Shown: positions 1 through 8,419, counted from the stretch's first letter. The stretch is 64,000 nt of DNA from Frondihabitans sp. 762G35 (GCF_002074055.1 NZ_CP014619.1:3319002-3383001), one strand, 5' to 3'. Translations and numbers: made by a program. The notes: generated by a model not told the origin, from the letters alone.

Positions 1-2
1 GC

Positions 3-398
3 TTCGTCGACCAGGGCGCGGTCGCGGATAAGAGCGCATTCGACGTCCTCGTCGACGCCCGCGCCCGTGAGAGGTACACCGGCGAGGCGGAGGTCCCGCT
101 CGACCCGCGGCACGGCCACGTGCCCGGCGCGGTCAACGTTCCCTGGGCATCGAATCTGGACGAGAACGGTTTCTTCCGGCATCCTGCCCTCCTTCGCGAG
201 CTCTACGCGGAGCAGGGAATCGACGTCGACAGCCGGGTCGCCGTCTACTGCGGCAGCGGGGTGACGGCGTGCACCGATCTGCTCGCCCTGGAGTACGCCG
301 GGATCCAGGGCGCGCGCCTGTATCCGGGATCGTGGTCCGAGTGGGGAGCGGACGCCGGGTCGCCGATGGAGACCGGAGATGCGACGGCGACGGCATGA
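3..398 (+). CDS. Sulfurtransferase, C-terminal part (rhodanese domain)
   Basis: The frame is open from base 3 and the start lies outside the window, so only the last 131 residues are present. They form a rhodanese domain: a DARARERY stretch, the HVPGAVNVPW motif, and the active-site loop CGSGVT whose cysteine codon is 249-251, followed by LYPGSWSEW near the end. The layout matches the C-terminal domain of two-domain thiosulfate/3-mercaptopyruvate sulfurtransferases, which move sulfane sulfur to cyanide or thiols in the cytoplasm. The stop overlaps the start of the following MFS gene (ATGA), so the two are probably co-translated. Confidence 0.88.
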   Translation, partial: FVDQGAVADKSAFDVLVDARARERYTGEAEVPLDPRHGHVPGAVNVPWASNLDENGFFRHPALLRELYAEQGIDVDSRVAVYCGSGVTACTDLLALEYAGIQGARLYPGSWSEWGADAGSPMETGDATATA

Positions 399-1615
399 GC
401 GCCGAACCTGTCGTCGTCGGCACCGCCAGGTCTCGGACGGTCCGCCACCACCGTCCCCCGCGATGGCGACGCGTTGCCGCCGCCATGGTGGTTCTCGGCT
501 GGGGCGGGAATCAGTTCCTGCCCCTCATGCCGCTCTACCGCGACGTGATCGGCTACACGCAGGTCGACGTCGATCTCTTCCTTGCGTTCTACGTGCTGGG
601 TCTCGTGCCTGGCTTCGTCCTGTCGGGCTCGTTGTCCGACCGCTTCGGCCGGAAGCCGATCATCCTGGCGGCTCTCGTGATCGCCGCGGCGGGCAGTGCT
701 CTGATCGCGTCCGGCGGAGCAGTCATGATCGTGATGTGCCTCGGGCGCATGCTGAGCGGACTCGGTGTCGCTGCGGCCATGGTCGCCGGGAGCAGCTGGC
801 TCAAGCAACTCGCCGTGGCCGAGGGATGCGGTGCGCCGGGAGCGAGACGCGCCTCGCTGGCGCTGTCGATCGGGTTCGGTGGCGGCGCCGGAATCGCGGG
901 CGTGCTGGCGCAGTTCGTCGCGCTGCCCACCGTCGTCCCCTATGCGGTGCACGTCGTCGCCTGCCTCGTGGCTTTCGCTGCCGTGGTCGGCGTCGACAAC
1001 ACGGAGCGTGTCGGAGTCTCCCGGGGGCTCGGACTGCGCGAGATGTGCATCCCGCAGCACGCGCACGCCACGTTCTGGACGCGGGTCGCCCCGACCGCGC
1101 CCTGGATCTTCGGTGCGGCGGCGTTGTCGTTCGCGTTCGGCCCGTCCCTCGTCAAAGATCAGGTCGGCTCGTCGCAGGTCATCTTCGCGACCCTGGTCAC
1201 CCTCCTCACCCTCGGGAGCGGCACCGCGACCCAGCTCGCCTCGGCGCCGATCGATCGAGTGCTTCGTGGCCGGAGCGGGCCCGTGGGCGCGATCTGCGTC
1301 GCGCTCGGTGCCTGCATCCTCGCGCTCGCTTCCGTCACCGGCCAGCCTCTGATCGTCGTGCTGGCCGCGCCGGTGTTCGGCTGCGGCTACGGCCTGTGCA
1401 TGGTCGCGGGACTGGCTCTCACGCAGTCGCTCGCCCGACCCGAGGAACTCGCCGGACTCACCGCGACCTTCTACGCCCTGAGCTACCTCGGGTTCTTCCT
1501 CCCCCTGGCCTTCGCCGCCCTGGCACCGATCGCCACCGGGTCGACGATGCTGCTCCTGACCGCCGCGGTGATCGTCGTCTGCGCTGCTGTCGCCGGTCGG
1601 CCGGGTCGTCCGTGA
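395..1615 (+). CDS. MFS transporter
   Basis: A 406-residue major facilitator protein. The start is the ATG overlapping the sulfurtransferase stop; an upstream in-frame start at 269 would sit inside that gene and is rejected. The cytoplasmic loop after TM2 carries motif A (SGSLSDRFGRKP), and about twelve hydrophobic segments follow, ending in an Ala/Val-rich helix. The N-terminus is short and basic (RHHRPPRWRRV), consistent with a cytoplasmic start. The substrate cannot be deduced. Coupling to a sulfurtransferase hints at efflux or uptake linked to a sulfur compound, but this is inference only. Confidence 0.85.
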   Translation: MSAEPVVVGTARSRTVRHHRPPRWRRVAAAMVVLGWGGNQFLPLMPLYRDVIGYTQVDVDLFLAFYVLGLVPGFVLSGSLSDRFGRKPIILAALVIAAAGSALIASGGAVMIVMCLGRMLSGLGVAAAMVAGSSWLKQLAVAEGCGAPGARRASLALSIGFGGGAGIAGVLAQFVALPTVVPYAVHVVACLVAFAAVVGVDNTERVGVSRGLGLREMCIPQHAHATFWTRVAPTAPWIFGAAALSFAFGPSLVKDQVGSSQVIFATLVTLLTLGSGTATQLASAPIDRVLRGRSGPVGAICVALGACILALASVTGQPLIVVLAAPVFGCGYGLCMVAGLALTQSLARPEELAGLTATFYALSYLGFFLPLAFAALAPIATGSTMLLLTAAVIVVCAAVAGRPGRP

Positions 1616-1759
1616 CATCGGCGGGAGATGGAGCGGACCGTGCGCGGACCGGATCCGGCCGATCCCCTTCTTAGAGAGGTCTGGGGGGCTTCTTCGCGGG
1701 GTCTGAGGCGAGTGCTGGTCGACTTCGACCACCTCACCCATGACCCAGGAGCTGACCAC

Positions 1760-2584
1760 ATGGCCAACACCGCCTCATCCGCTGACCTCACCCGTCGCAC
1801 CATGCTGAACAAGGTCCCGGAAGTGACCGCCGCGTTCTGGATCATCAAGGTCCTCGCGACGACCGTCGGCGAGACGTTCGCCGACTACCTCAACGTCACC
1901 CTCGGCTTCGGCCTCACCGTCACATCGGTCGTGATGGCGGTCCTGCTCGTGGCCGCCCTGATCGTGCAGTTCCGCCTTCGCCGCTACGTCCCCGCCGTCT
2001 ACTGGCTGGCGATCGTCCTGATCAGCGTCGTCGGCACCCTCCTGACCGACAACCTCACCGACAACCTCGGCGTCCCCCTCTGGGTCACCGCCGTCGTCTT
2101 CGCGATCGCCCTCGCGATCACCTTCGCCGCCTGGTTCGCCAGCGAGCGGACCCTGTCGATCCACTCCATCCTCACCAGCCGCCGCGAAGCGTTCTACTGG
2201 CTCGCCGTCCTGTTCACCTTCGCCCTCGGCACCGCCACCGGCGACCTCCTCGCCGAACAGCTGAACCTCGGCTACCTGCTCTCCCTGGTCGTCTTCGCAG
2301 CGGCGATCGCCCTCGTGGCGTTCCTCTACTACGTCGTCGAACTCAACGCCGTCGTCGCGTTCTGGATCGCCTACATCCTCACCCGCCCCCTCGGAGCATC
2401 CACCGGAGACCTCCTCTCCCAGGCACCGCAGGATGGGGGCCTCGGGCTCGGCACCACCGGCACCAGCTTCCTCTTCCTCGCGATCATCGTCGCCCTCGTC
2501 GGCGTCCTCTCGTTCCGCTCGGTCGCGCGCGAGAAGCGTGCCCGCACCCCCTTGCTGCGCCTCCCCTCCGACGGGCTCGAGTAG
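1760..2584 (+). CDS. DUF347-repeat membrane protein (COG4705 type)
   Basis: A 274-residue integral membrane protein built from four similar two-helix units. Each unit has an aromatic entry and a G-x-x-x-x-D-x-L turn: GETFADYL, GTLLTDNL, GTATGDLL and GASTGDLL. This is the DUF347 repeat layout of COG4705, whose function is not established. The start is the ATG after an AGGAG Shine-Dalgarno sequence at about 1747-1751; a longer frame from 1628 has no such signal. A basic, partly truncated-looking tail (SVAREKRARTP) ends the protein. It stands alone between an MFS gene and a hypothetical gene. Confidence 0.8.
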   Translation: MANTASSADLTRRTMLNKVPEVTAAFWIIKVLATTVGETFADYLNVTLGFGLTVTSVVMAVLLVAALIVQFRLRRYVPAVYWLAIVLISVVGTLLTDNLTDNLGVPLWVTAVVFAIALAITFAAWFASERTLSIHSILTSRREAFYWLAVLFTFALGTATGDLLAEQLNLGYLLSLVVFAAAIALVAFLYYVVELNAVVAFWIAYILTRPLGASTGDLLSQAPQDGGLGLGTTGTSFLFLAIIVALVGVLSFRSVAREKRARTPLLRLPSDGLE

Positions 2585-2605
2585 CACGACTCCTCCGCGT
2601 GGCAA

Positions 2606-2621
2606 CCCCCTCTAGTGGGGG
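2606..2621. terminator. Short inverted repeat after the DUF347 gene
   Basis: Five C residues, a 6-nt centre TCTAGT and five G residues start 22 bases after the stop of the DUF347 gene. It could be a weak terminator stem or a protein-binding site. There is no T-tract. Confidence 0.3.
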
Positions 2622-2836
2622 TGACCGCTTGTCGTGTCCACCATGTGGAGGACCCATACAGTGGGAATCAGTTACCCGTGACTCCTGCGAGGACCGCCCG
2701 AATCGTTCCCAGCACGGCGGAGTCACGGGGGCTGCCCTGCCCGAACAGGAACGCTCTCCCACCCTCCGACGTCGACCCCGAGCGGGCCCTCGTCGGATGT
2801 CGGTGGGTCGTCGTCCGGAAGGAACAGGGCTTCGCG

Positions 2837-3211
2837 ATGAGGAGCGAACCCGCCATGTTCACCAGCCGAACCCGCGCCGAGTTGGCCCGTCCGCTGTTCC
2901 GAATGGCTCCGCGACTGAGAGTCGACGTGCGCATCCTCTCGCGCGCGCAGGCCACGGCCTGGGATTGTCCGCGGCGGATCGTCACCGTGCGATCGACGGT
3001 CGACACGGTCGGCGTCGCGTGGTTCGAGAACGACGTCTGGCAGATCGGCGCGCTTGTCGGCGAAGGAGCCGAAGAGACGCTCTCGTCCACGCGCGTCGTG
3101 TCGGACGTCCACACGGCCGCCGCCGTTTTTGCAGACCTCTTCCGGCAGACGGGTGGATCGCGTTCGGAGATCATCGAGAGCCGTCGACCCCCGGCGCTCA
3201 CCGCCGCCTGA
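2837..3211 (+). CDS. Hypothetical protein
   Basis: A 124-residue soluble protein of unknown family. The start is set at the ATG of MRSEPAMFTSR; the frame is open further upstream but those residues look like read-through. The central part (GVAWFENDVWQIGALVGEG) alternates hydrophobic and polar residues like a beta-meander and is followed by an amphipathic helix (AAAVFADLFRQTGG). Codon use in this frame is GC-rich at third positions, unlike the competing frames. No catalytic motif is visible. Confidence 0.45.
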   Translation: MRSEPAMFTSRTRAELARPLFRMAPRLRVDVRILSRAQATAWDCPRRIVTVRSTVDTVGVAWFENDVWQIGALVGEGAEETLSSTRVVSDVHTAAAVFADLFRQTGGSRSEIIESRRPPALTAA

Positions 3212-3284
3212 CGCATCCGGCCCTCGATGACACGAGGACCGAGCCTTCGGCGACGTGCACCGAGGAGTCGGACCGGACGAACCC

Positions 3285-3707
3285 CTACGCCGAAGCGAGG
3301 GAGTTGATCATCCAGTCGACACCGAACCGGTCCTTGAACATGCCGAACCGGTCGCCCCAGGGCGCAACCTCGAACGGCACCGTGATGGTCCCGCCCACGG
3401 TGAGGCCGTCCCAGTAGCCGGCCAGGGTGTCGGAGTCCGTCCCCGACAGGGAGACGGAGTACCCCTCTCGGTCGCCGGCGCCTGGGATGTGCTCCGGCGC
3501 ATCGGCGCACATCAGCGTGAGCCCGAGCGGAGTGATCAGCTGCCCGTGCATGACGAGATCCTGCTCGCCCGCACCGACGTGCTCGGCCATGCCTCCCTCG
3601 GCGAAGGTCGTGACGGTGGGTTCGCCGCCGAGGACGGAGGCGTAGAACTCCAGCGCCTCGCGCGCCTGACCTCGGAAATTCAGATACGGATTGAGCGTGA
3701 TGGACAT
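3285..3707 (-). CDS. VOC superfamily protein (PhnB-like)
   Basis: A 140-residue single-module vicinal-oxygen-chelate protein of the PhnB/3-demethylubiquinone-methyltransferase-like group. It opens with MSITLNPYLNFRGQAREALEFY, the usual beta-strand/helix start of the family, and closes with the GDRFGMFKDRFGVDWMIN signature. The start is the ATG preceded on the minus strand by GAGGAGG. Members of this family are often small resistance or epimerase-like proteins with unassigned substrates. A decayed relative with the same N-terminal NFRGQAREAL motif lies at 45716-46124. Confidence 0.9.
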   Translation of the reverse strand: MSITLNPYLNFRGQAREALEFYASVLGGEPTVTTFAEGGMAEHVGAGEQDLVMHGQLITPLGLTLMCADAPEHIPGAGDREGYSVSLSGTDSDTLAGYWDGLTVGGTITVPFEVAPWGDRFGMFKDRFGVDWMINSLASA

Positions 3708-3870
3708 GTGGGCCTCCTCGGTCGGGTGGGGCCGCGACCAGAGAGGTGCACGACCTGGTGAGCTCCAGCACGACGGGCGCGCCACCCGTGCAGCCACCTC
3801 ACCAGCGGGACTCCACGGACATGATCGTTCAGCACGACTGTGACGACACAGTAGTGGAGAACGATGGCGA

Positions 3871-4914
3871 TCAGGTTCTCAAGCGGGGGAAGAGTTCTTC
3901 GGCGGCGGAGCGGTGCACCTCGCCAAGCCTCTCGGATCCTGCGCCGTCGTAGGTGTCGAGGACGTGGTCGAAGCGGGCACTCCACTCCGGGTGTGCGTAG
4001 GGGTAGTCGCTGCCGTAGAGGACGTGGCCCGGCTCCGCGAACGCGAGGAGCGACGGGAGCGAGGTCGGCGTGGCGGACAGGGCTGTGTCGAAGTAGAACC
4101 TGCGGAGGCCCGCCTGGATGCTCTCCGGGGTGGTGCCGGTATTGAACATCGCGGCGGCGCTGAATCGTTCCGCGGCGTAGGGCAGGAAGCCGCCGGCATG
4201 CGAGAGGATCACGCGCAGCTCGGGGTGCCGGTCGAAGACCCCGTGGGCGACGAGGTCCACGGCGGTGCGAGTGGTGTCGAACGGGAAGTCCACCAGGGCA
4301 GTGGGCAGCCCGGGCAGCTGCGCCATCCGGGGTGCGGTGGGATGCACGAAGACGACGGCCGAGCGTGCGGCGAGTTCCGTCCACAAAGGCTCGTAGGCGG
4401 GATCGCCGAGGTAGCGTCCGTTGGCGTTCGACAGAAGGAGAACGCCGTCGGCGTGGAGCTCGTCGAGTGCTCGCACGGCTTCGGCGACAGCTCCGTCGAA
4501 ATCCGGGAGCGGCAGGACGGCGAAGTGCCCGAACCGATCCGGGTGTGCCCTGACCAGCTCAGCTTGGTAGTCGTTCAGTTCGCGGGCCAGCTCGCGGGCC
4601 GCGGCGTCATCGCCGAAGTGCACACCTGGTGCGCTGATCGACAGGATCCCGGTCTCGATGCCTGCCTCGTCCATCATCCTGATCGCCCCTTGGGAATCCC
4701 ACTCGGGCATGAGCCAGCCGCCGATGGCCCGGGGACCCTGCCTCGGAGTCGTCCCGCCGCTGGTGTCCCAGGGGTTCCATTGCGCGGACCCGCCTTGGAC
4801 CGCCTGCGCCCCGGTCTCGGCTGCGCTGCTCAGGGCCCGATCTCCTGCGGCTGCTAGTGCGTCGAAGTAGCGGGGTGGGAGCAGGTGCTGGTGAACATCG
4901 ATTCTGCCTGGCAT
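3871..4914 (-). CDS. Amidohydrolase family protein (ACMSD-like, COG2159)
   Basis: A 347-residue metal-dependent TIM-barrel hydrolase or decarboxylase. The start is the ATG of MPGRIDVHQHLLPP, which has AGGAGG five bases upstream; an ATG at 4938 is less well placed. Metal ligands are visible as the HQH pair near residue 8, VFVHPT, ILSHAGGFLPY and the late Asp in LYGSDYPYAHPEW. This pattern is that of amino-carboxymuconate-semialdehyde decarboxylase and related decarboxylases. It lies 64 bases downstream of the membrane-protein gene on the same strand and may share its transcript. The exact substrate is unknown. Confidence 0.85.
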   Translation of the reverse strand: MPGRIDVHQHLLPPRYFDALAAAGDRALSSAAETGAQAVQGGSAQWNPWDTSGGTTPRQGPRAIGGWLMPEWDSQGAIRMMDEAGIETGILSISAPGVHFGDDAAARELARELNDYQAELVRAHPDRFGHFAVLPLPDFDGAVAEAVRALDELHADGVLLLSNANGRYLGDPAYEPLWTELAARSAVVFVHPTAPRMAQLPGLPTALVDFPFDTTRTAVDLVAHGVFDRHPELRVILSHAGGFLPYAAERFSAAAMFNTGTTPESIQAGLRRFYFDTALSATPTSLPSLLAFAEPGHVLYGSDYPYAHPEWSARFDHVLDTYDGAGSERLGEVHRSAAEELFPRLRT

Positions 4915-4978
4915 GGTGCCGACCTCCTGTTGTGTCATGACTGCTGTCTCTCGGGGTGAGAGGGGATTACCGTGCGCG

Positions 4979-6163
4979 CTAGGCGGTGACCTCAGCGGGC
5001 TTGTCGAGAGCGGCGAGGTCGGCATAGGACGCCGGTGACGCAGTTGCCCGGAGGAAGTCCTCGTTGCGGTGGCCCGCGCCCTTCAGACGAGTGGCCGCCT
5101 CTTTTCGGCTGCGGATGAGCATCGCGATCAGGGTGAGCAGGATGCCGGCCACAGCCCAGATCGCCAGCCGGATGATCGGGCCGGAGATGGCAGCACCGTC
5201 GAAGTACTGAACCGAGCGCAGCAGGTCCAGAGAGTCCCCTTGCGGGAACACGTAGTACAGGGCCTGGAAGAAGTCGTTGAGAAGGTGGATACCAAGGGGC
5301 CCGCCAGAAGACGTGTTGCCGAGGATCACCAGCGCGAGCGTCGTGAGGAGTGCCGCAAGAGTTCCGCCCAGTGCGGCGACGCCGGTCACGGCTCCCCCGA
5401 TGGCGAGCCCCGTGAGCCAGAGCACCGCGAAAACGGCGCCGGGATTGACGGTCACCGCACCGAGGGCGGTGTCGATCCAGAGGGTGATCAACCCGGCCAG
5501 GGCACCCGTGTAGAGGACGAGGACGATGCTGCGCTCGACGAACCGCGACGAGGTGTCGACCGTTCCGAGGATGCGGCCGAAGACCGTGGCACCCAGCGCC
5601 GCGCCGAGTCCGGCAAACAGGATCGCGTAGAACTCGATGGAGCCGACGGGGTCCTTCTTTGGCAGGGGTGCGAGATCGGTGGTCGTGCTCGTGGTCTTCA
5701 ATCGCTGGGCGATGGAGTCGCCGATGCCGGAGACCGCCTGACCGAGGCCACGACCCGCACCACTGGCGATGTAGGTCGTGACGACGGCGTTCTCTCCGGC
5801 TGGGGGAAGGACGACGGCGCCGTCCACCTCCCGGTCGAGGACGGCGGCTCGCGCCTTCGCCTCGGACGACACGACCGTGAGGTCGAGTGACCCCTGCTGC
5901 TCCAGGGCCACGATCGTGTCCGCATTGCCGGCGACGGCGAGGTGCACATTGTTGGGTGTCGGATTTCCGAAGGCGCTCGAGTAGCTGGTCAGCATCGCCA
6001 GGGCGAAAAGCAGGATCCCGATGCCCCCCAGGACCAGGTTGCGGTAGCGGTGCTGGGATCCCGGCCCCTCCGACGTCAGCGCGCCGCCTGCCACCGCTGC
6101 TTCGAACTCCGGGTGCTGCGGAGTCTCTTCCCGTCGTGGTGCCGACTCGGTCACGTGCGTCAT
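4979..6163 (-). CDS. YhgE/Pip-like ABC-2-type membrane protein
   Basis: A 394-residue membrane protein with one N-terminal helix (about residues 45-65), a large outside domain of some 120 residues (VHLAVAGNADTIVALEQQG onward), and about five or six C-terminal helices. This is the architecture of YhgE/Pip and DUF3533 proteins, related to ABC-2 permeases and type VII-associated envelope proteins. The phrase GDSLDLLRSVQYFDGAAISGPI before the last helices is typical. The gene is divergent from a TetR regulator across a 69-bp gap containing a palindrome, so it is probably that regulator's target. A transport role for small toxic molecules is likely but unproven. Confidence 0.78.
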   Translation of the reverse strand: MTHVTESAPRREETPQHPEFEAAVAGGALTSEGPGSQHRYRNLVLGGIGILLFALAMLTSYSSAFGNPTPNNVHLAVAGNADTIVALEQQGSLDLTVVSSEAKARAAVLDREVDGAVVLPPAGENAVVTTYIASGAGRGLGQAVSGIGDSIAQRLKTTSTTTDLAPLPKKDPVGSIEFYAILFAGLGAALGATVFGRILGTVDTSSRFVERSIVLVLYTGALAGLITLWIDTALGAVTVNPGAVFAVLWLTGLAIGGAVTGVAALGGTLAALLTTLALVILGNTSSGGPLGIHLLNDFFQALYYVFPQGDSLDLLRSVQYFDGAAISGPIIRLAIWAVAGILLTLIAMLIRSRKEAATRLKGAGHRNEDFLRATASPASYADLAALDKPAEVTA

Positions 6164-6177
6164 CTTATCCTTTACAA

Positions 6178-6195
6178 TTGTCCAGTAGTGGACAA
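6178..6195. promoter_or_regulatory. Candidate TetR operator
   Basis: Perfect inverted repeat TTGTCCA-GTAG-TGGACAA in the 69-bp gap between the divergent membrane-protein gene and the tetR gene. The position and symmetry fit an operator bound by the adjacent TetR protein; this is inferred, not shown. Confidence 0.6.
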
Positions 6196-6232
6196 ATGTA
6201 CATCAAGGAGTGGGGTCTGACAAGATGGAACC

Positions 6233-6904
6233 ATGTCCCAGGGAACGAGCACGCTGCCACCGGAGGCGCACCGGGTGGACCCGCGTGTCACCCGAACCCG
6301 CGCCGCCCTCATCCGGGCTCTGACGACGCTGGTGTCCGAGTCCCCGAAAGGCGAGGTGATCTCGATGAGCGCGGTCGCGCAACGAGCTCGCCTGAGCAGG
6401 CAGGCGCTGCACAACCACTACAGCAATGTCGGTGACCTCGCGACGGATGTCTGGATCAGTCGGCTGCTCGAGGGCTGGCTCCCCCTCGATGAGAGCGCAG
6501 CCAATCTCGTCGAGGCCCTCACGCGCGCCGTGCAGGAGCGCGGAATCGAGCCGCTGCTTGCCGCCGGACGTGCTGATCGCGACTTCTTCGACAAACTCCG
6601 CGCCATCCCCCGTGGCGAGCGGGTCGCCGAGGTTCTTGCCGCGGCGGTCACCACGTGGTTGACGGATGCGGATCGCGACTCCGATCGACCGAAGATCGCA
6701 CTCACCGGCGACGCCCGGACTTTCACCATCGGCGGCATGGTGGCGTTGGTCTCGACGTGGCAAATGGCCGAGAACCCGCCGGACATCACCGAACAGGTAG
6801 CGACTCTTCGGACATTCGCGGCCGCTGCTGCCGCGGCTACCGTCGGCGGAGTCCGGCGGACCTCGGCAAGCGCCACCGCTTTGCGCGGCCCGTCCGGAGC
6901 CTGA
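6233..6904 (+). CDS. TetR/AcrR family regulator
   Basis: A 223-residue TetR regulator. The N-terminal helix-turn-helix occupies residues 22-65 (TRAALIRALTTLVSE then AVAQRARLSRQALHNHYSN), and the C-terminal ligand domain is helical. The family normally dimerises and represses a neighbouring transporter until a ligand binds. The gene is divergent from the YhgE/Pip-like gene, and an 18-bp palindrome lies between them. A GGAA preceding the ATG is the only ribosome-binding signal. Confidence 0.85.
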   Translation: MSQGTSTLPPEAHRVDPRVTRTRAALIRALTTLVSESPKGEVISMSAVAQRARLSRQALHNHYSNVGDLATDVWISRLLEGWLPLDESAANLVEALTRAVQERGIEPLLAAGRADRDFFDKLRAIPRGERVAEVLAAAVTTWLTDADRDSDRPKIALTGDARTFTIGGMVALVSTWQMAENPPDITEQVATLRTFAAAAAAATVGGVRRTSASATALRGPSGA

Positions 6905-6917
6905 AGCGCCGGACGGG
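6889..6917. terminator. Bidirectional hairpin between convergent genes
   Basis: Nine perfectly paired bases, CCCGTCCGG and CCGGACGGG, flank an 11-nt loop. The hairpin overlaps the tetR stop and lies 8 bases before the end of the convergent SDR gene, as expected for a shared terminator. No T-tract is present. Confidence 0.55.
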
Positions 6918-6924
6918 AACGACG

Positions 6925-7590
6925 TCAAGCGTCGTAGGCGACGTAGTGCAGTTCGGCGTCCTTTCGCTCCTCGTAGAGCTTCACGTAGGACTGCGCGATG
7001 ACAGCGGGCTCGGCGTCCGGGCGGCCGCCGCCGATGAGAGCGGTGATCGCCACGAATCCGACGTACACCCCCTTGTCAGCCAGGGCCTTATTGAGGTTCA
7101 GCGTCCAGTTCCGGAGTCCAGCCGCGGCGATGTTCACGTTCCCGCGAACCGGCGTCTGTGAGAGCGCGCCGCCACCCGTCGTCACGAGAACTGTTCCGGA
7201 ACCGGCCGAGATCATCTCAGGCAACGCGGCACCGATGGCGGTGACGGCACCACCCAGGTAGAAATCGATCTGCGGCTGCAGATTGCCCATCGTCACATCC
7301 AGAGCGTCGACCGATTCAAGAGTGTGGTCTGCTGGCGAGAACTCGAGGACGTCGATAGGACCCAGCGCTGCTCGGATCAACTCGATCGCCTCCTTGAGCG
7401 TCTCGGGCTCGCGGACGTCAGCGGTGAAACCACGAGCGCGGATGCCCTCGCTACCAAGCATCTCTGCAAGTGCGTCGAGCTTGGACCGGTCGCGGGCAAC
7501 GAGGGCGACATCGAAGCCCTTCTGCCCGAAAGCGCGAGCGATCTCGAGGCCGAGGCCGGGGCCGGCTCCGATGATGGTGATCAGGGGCAT
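6925..7590 (-). CDS. SDR-fold protein without the usual catalytic YxxxK
   Basis: A 221-residue Rossmann protein beginning MPLITIIGAGPGLGLEIA, so the nucleotide-binding loop is GAGPGLG instead of TGxxxGxG. Strands and the ADV and NxxG-equivalent regions follow the short-chain dehydrogenase order. At the place of the catalytic Tyr-xxx-Lys the sequence reads VNIAAAGLRNW, with neither residue. The start is the ATG preceded by GGAAGG on the minus strand. It may be a nucleotide-binding redox sensor or an altered reductase. It is divergent from a TetR gene across two operators and is probably controlled by it. Confidence 0.8.
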   Translation of the reverse strand: MPLITIIGAGPGLGLEIARAFGQKGFDVALVARDRSKLDALAEMLGSEGIRARGFTADVREPETLKEAIELIRAALGPIDVLEFSPADHTLESVDALDVTMGNLQPQIDFYLGGAVTAIGAALPEMISAGSGTVLVTTGGGALSQTPVRGNVNIAAAGLRNWTLNLNKALADKGVYVGFVAITALIGGGRPDAEPAVIAQSYVKLYEERKDAELHYVAYDA

Positions 7591-7640
7591 GATGCATCCT
7601 TCCGTAGCCCACCGCGGGGCCGGCATTCTGTAGCGGTAAG

Positions 7641-7656
7641 TTGAGGTGGTCCTCAC
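7641..7656. promoter_or_regulatory. Upstream copy of a TetR operator pair
   Basis: TTGAGG-TGGT-CCTCAC, an inverted repeat with one terminal mismatch, lies between the divergent SDR and tetR genes. It repeats the layout of the second site 32 bp away, about three helical turns. Confidence 0.6.
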
Positions 7657-7672
7657 GTGCGCCCAGCATATG

Positions 7673-7688
7673 TTGAGGCCGCCCTCAA
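7673..7688. promoter_or_regulatory. Downstream copy of a TetR operator pair
   Basis: Perfect inverted repeat TTGAGG-CCGC-CCTCAA just upstream of the tetR ribosome-binding site (GGAG at 7696-7699). It probably mediates autoregulation and control of the divergent SDR. Confidence 0.65.
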
Positions 7689-7705
7689 TTTCTACTGGAG
7701 TTGCT

Positions 7706-8275
7706 GTGAGTACCACGCCCGGCCTGCGTCGAGACGCTCAGGCGAACCTCGACAAGCTTCGGGCGGCCGCCATAACGGTGTTCTCGCGGCGAGGTCTTTC
7801 GGCCCCGCTCGAGGACATCGCCCGGGAGGCCGGCGTCAGCATCGGCACGCTCTACAACCGCGTCGGATCCCGAGAGGAGCTCATCGACGCTGTCGTCCCG
7901 GACATCGCCGGCGCGAAACTCCGGACACTCCGGGAACGGACGCTGGCTCAGGAGTCTGCTCGGGCGCAACTGGAGACGTTCATCGCGGAAATGATCGACC
8001 TGCAGCTCAGCGACCCGGTTATGAACGACGCGATGCTCCGGCGCTACCCCGACGCCGTTCTCCTCATCAACGCCTGCGAACGCTCCATGGCACTCGGCGC
8101 GGAACTCGTCGAGAACGCCCACGACGCCGGCGTGCTCTCGAGGGACTTCACCCCCGACGACCTCCTGACCGTCCTGTGGCTGGCCGCCCTGGCCAGCCAC
8201 GATCCTGCCGCTCCGGACGGATGGCGCCGCGTCGTCGACCGCAGCGTCTCCGCCGCCTGGATCGCGGAGGCCTGA
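7706..8275 (+). CDS. TetR/AcrR family regulator
   Basis: A 189-residue TetR protein started at the GTG of VSTTPGLRRDAQ, with GGAG seven bases upstream; a longer frame from 7646 would cover both operators and is rejected. The DNA-binding domain spans residues 14-58 (AAAITVFSRRGLSAPLEDIAREAGVS split across two helices, then IGTLYNRVGSREEL). The C-terminal domain resembles TetR_C groups with a buried ligand pocket. Neighbours suggest it controls the divergent SDR and perhaps the downstream DHA2 exporter and esterase. Confidence 0.87.
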   Translation: MSTTPGLRRDAQANLDKLRAAAITVFSRRGLSAPLEDIAREAGVSIGTLYNRVGSREELIDAVVPDIAGAKLRTLRERTLAQESARAQLETFIAEMIDLQLSDPVMNDAMLRRYPDAVLLINACERSMALGAELVENAHDAGVLSRDFTPDDLLTVLWLAALASHDPAAPDGWRRVVDRSVSAAWIAEA

Positions 8276-8325
8276 CGGTCACGCTCCGAGCAGAGCTGGC
8301 GGTGATGCCGCGCGTGCGCTACATT

Positions 8326-8352
8326 CCGAACAGAGGGAAAAATCCCGTTCGG
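8326..8352 (+). promoter_or_regulatory. Hairpin in the exporter leader
   Basis: CCGAAC, three unpaired bases, GGGA, an A-loop, TCCC and GTTCGG form a 10-bp bulged stem between tetR and the DHA2 exporter. It could be a terminator for tetR, an operator or a leader structure. No T-tract follows. Confidence 0.4.
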
Positions 8353-8419
8353 CTTCGGCTGGCGGAAATGCGCACGCGTCTCAGGGGAGCCGCCACTTCT
8401 TCCTCGAAGGAGTGCGCCC

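Noticed and set aside
245-1759. 504-codon open frame on the minus strand
   Set aside because: Its translation is a charged, low-complexity shadow of the plus-strand MFS gene; no ribosome-binding site or family pattern.
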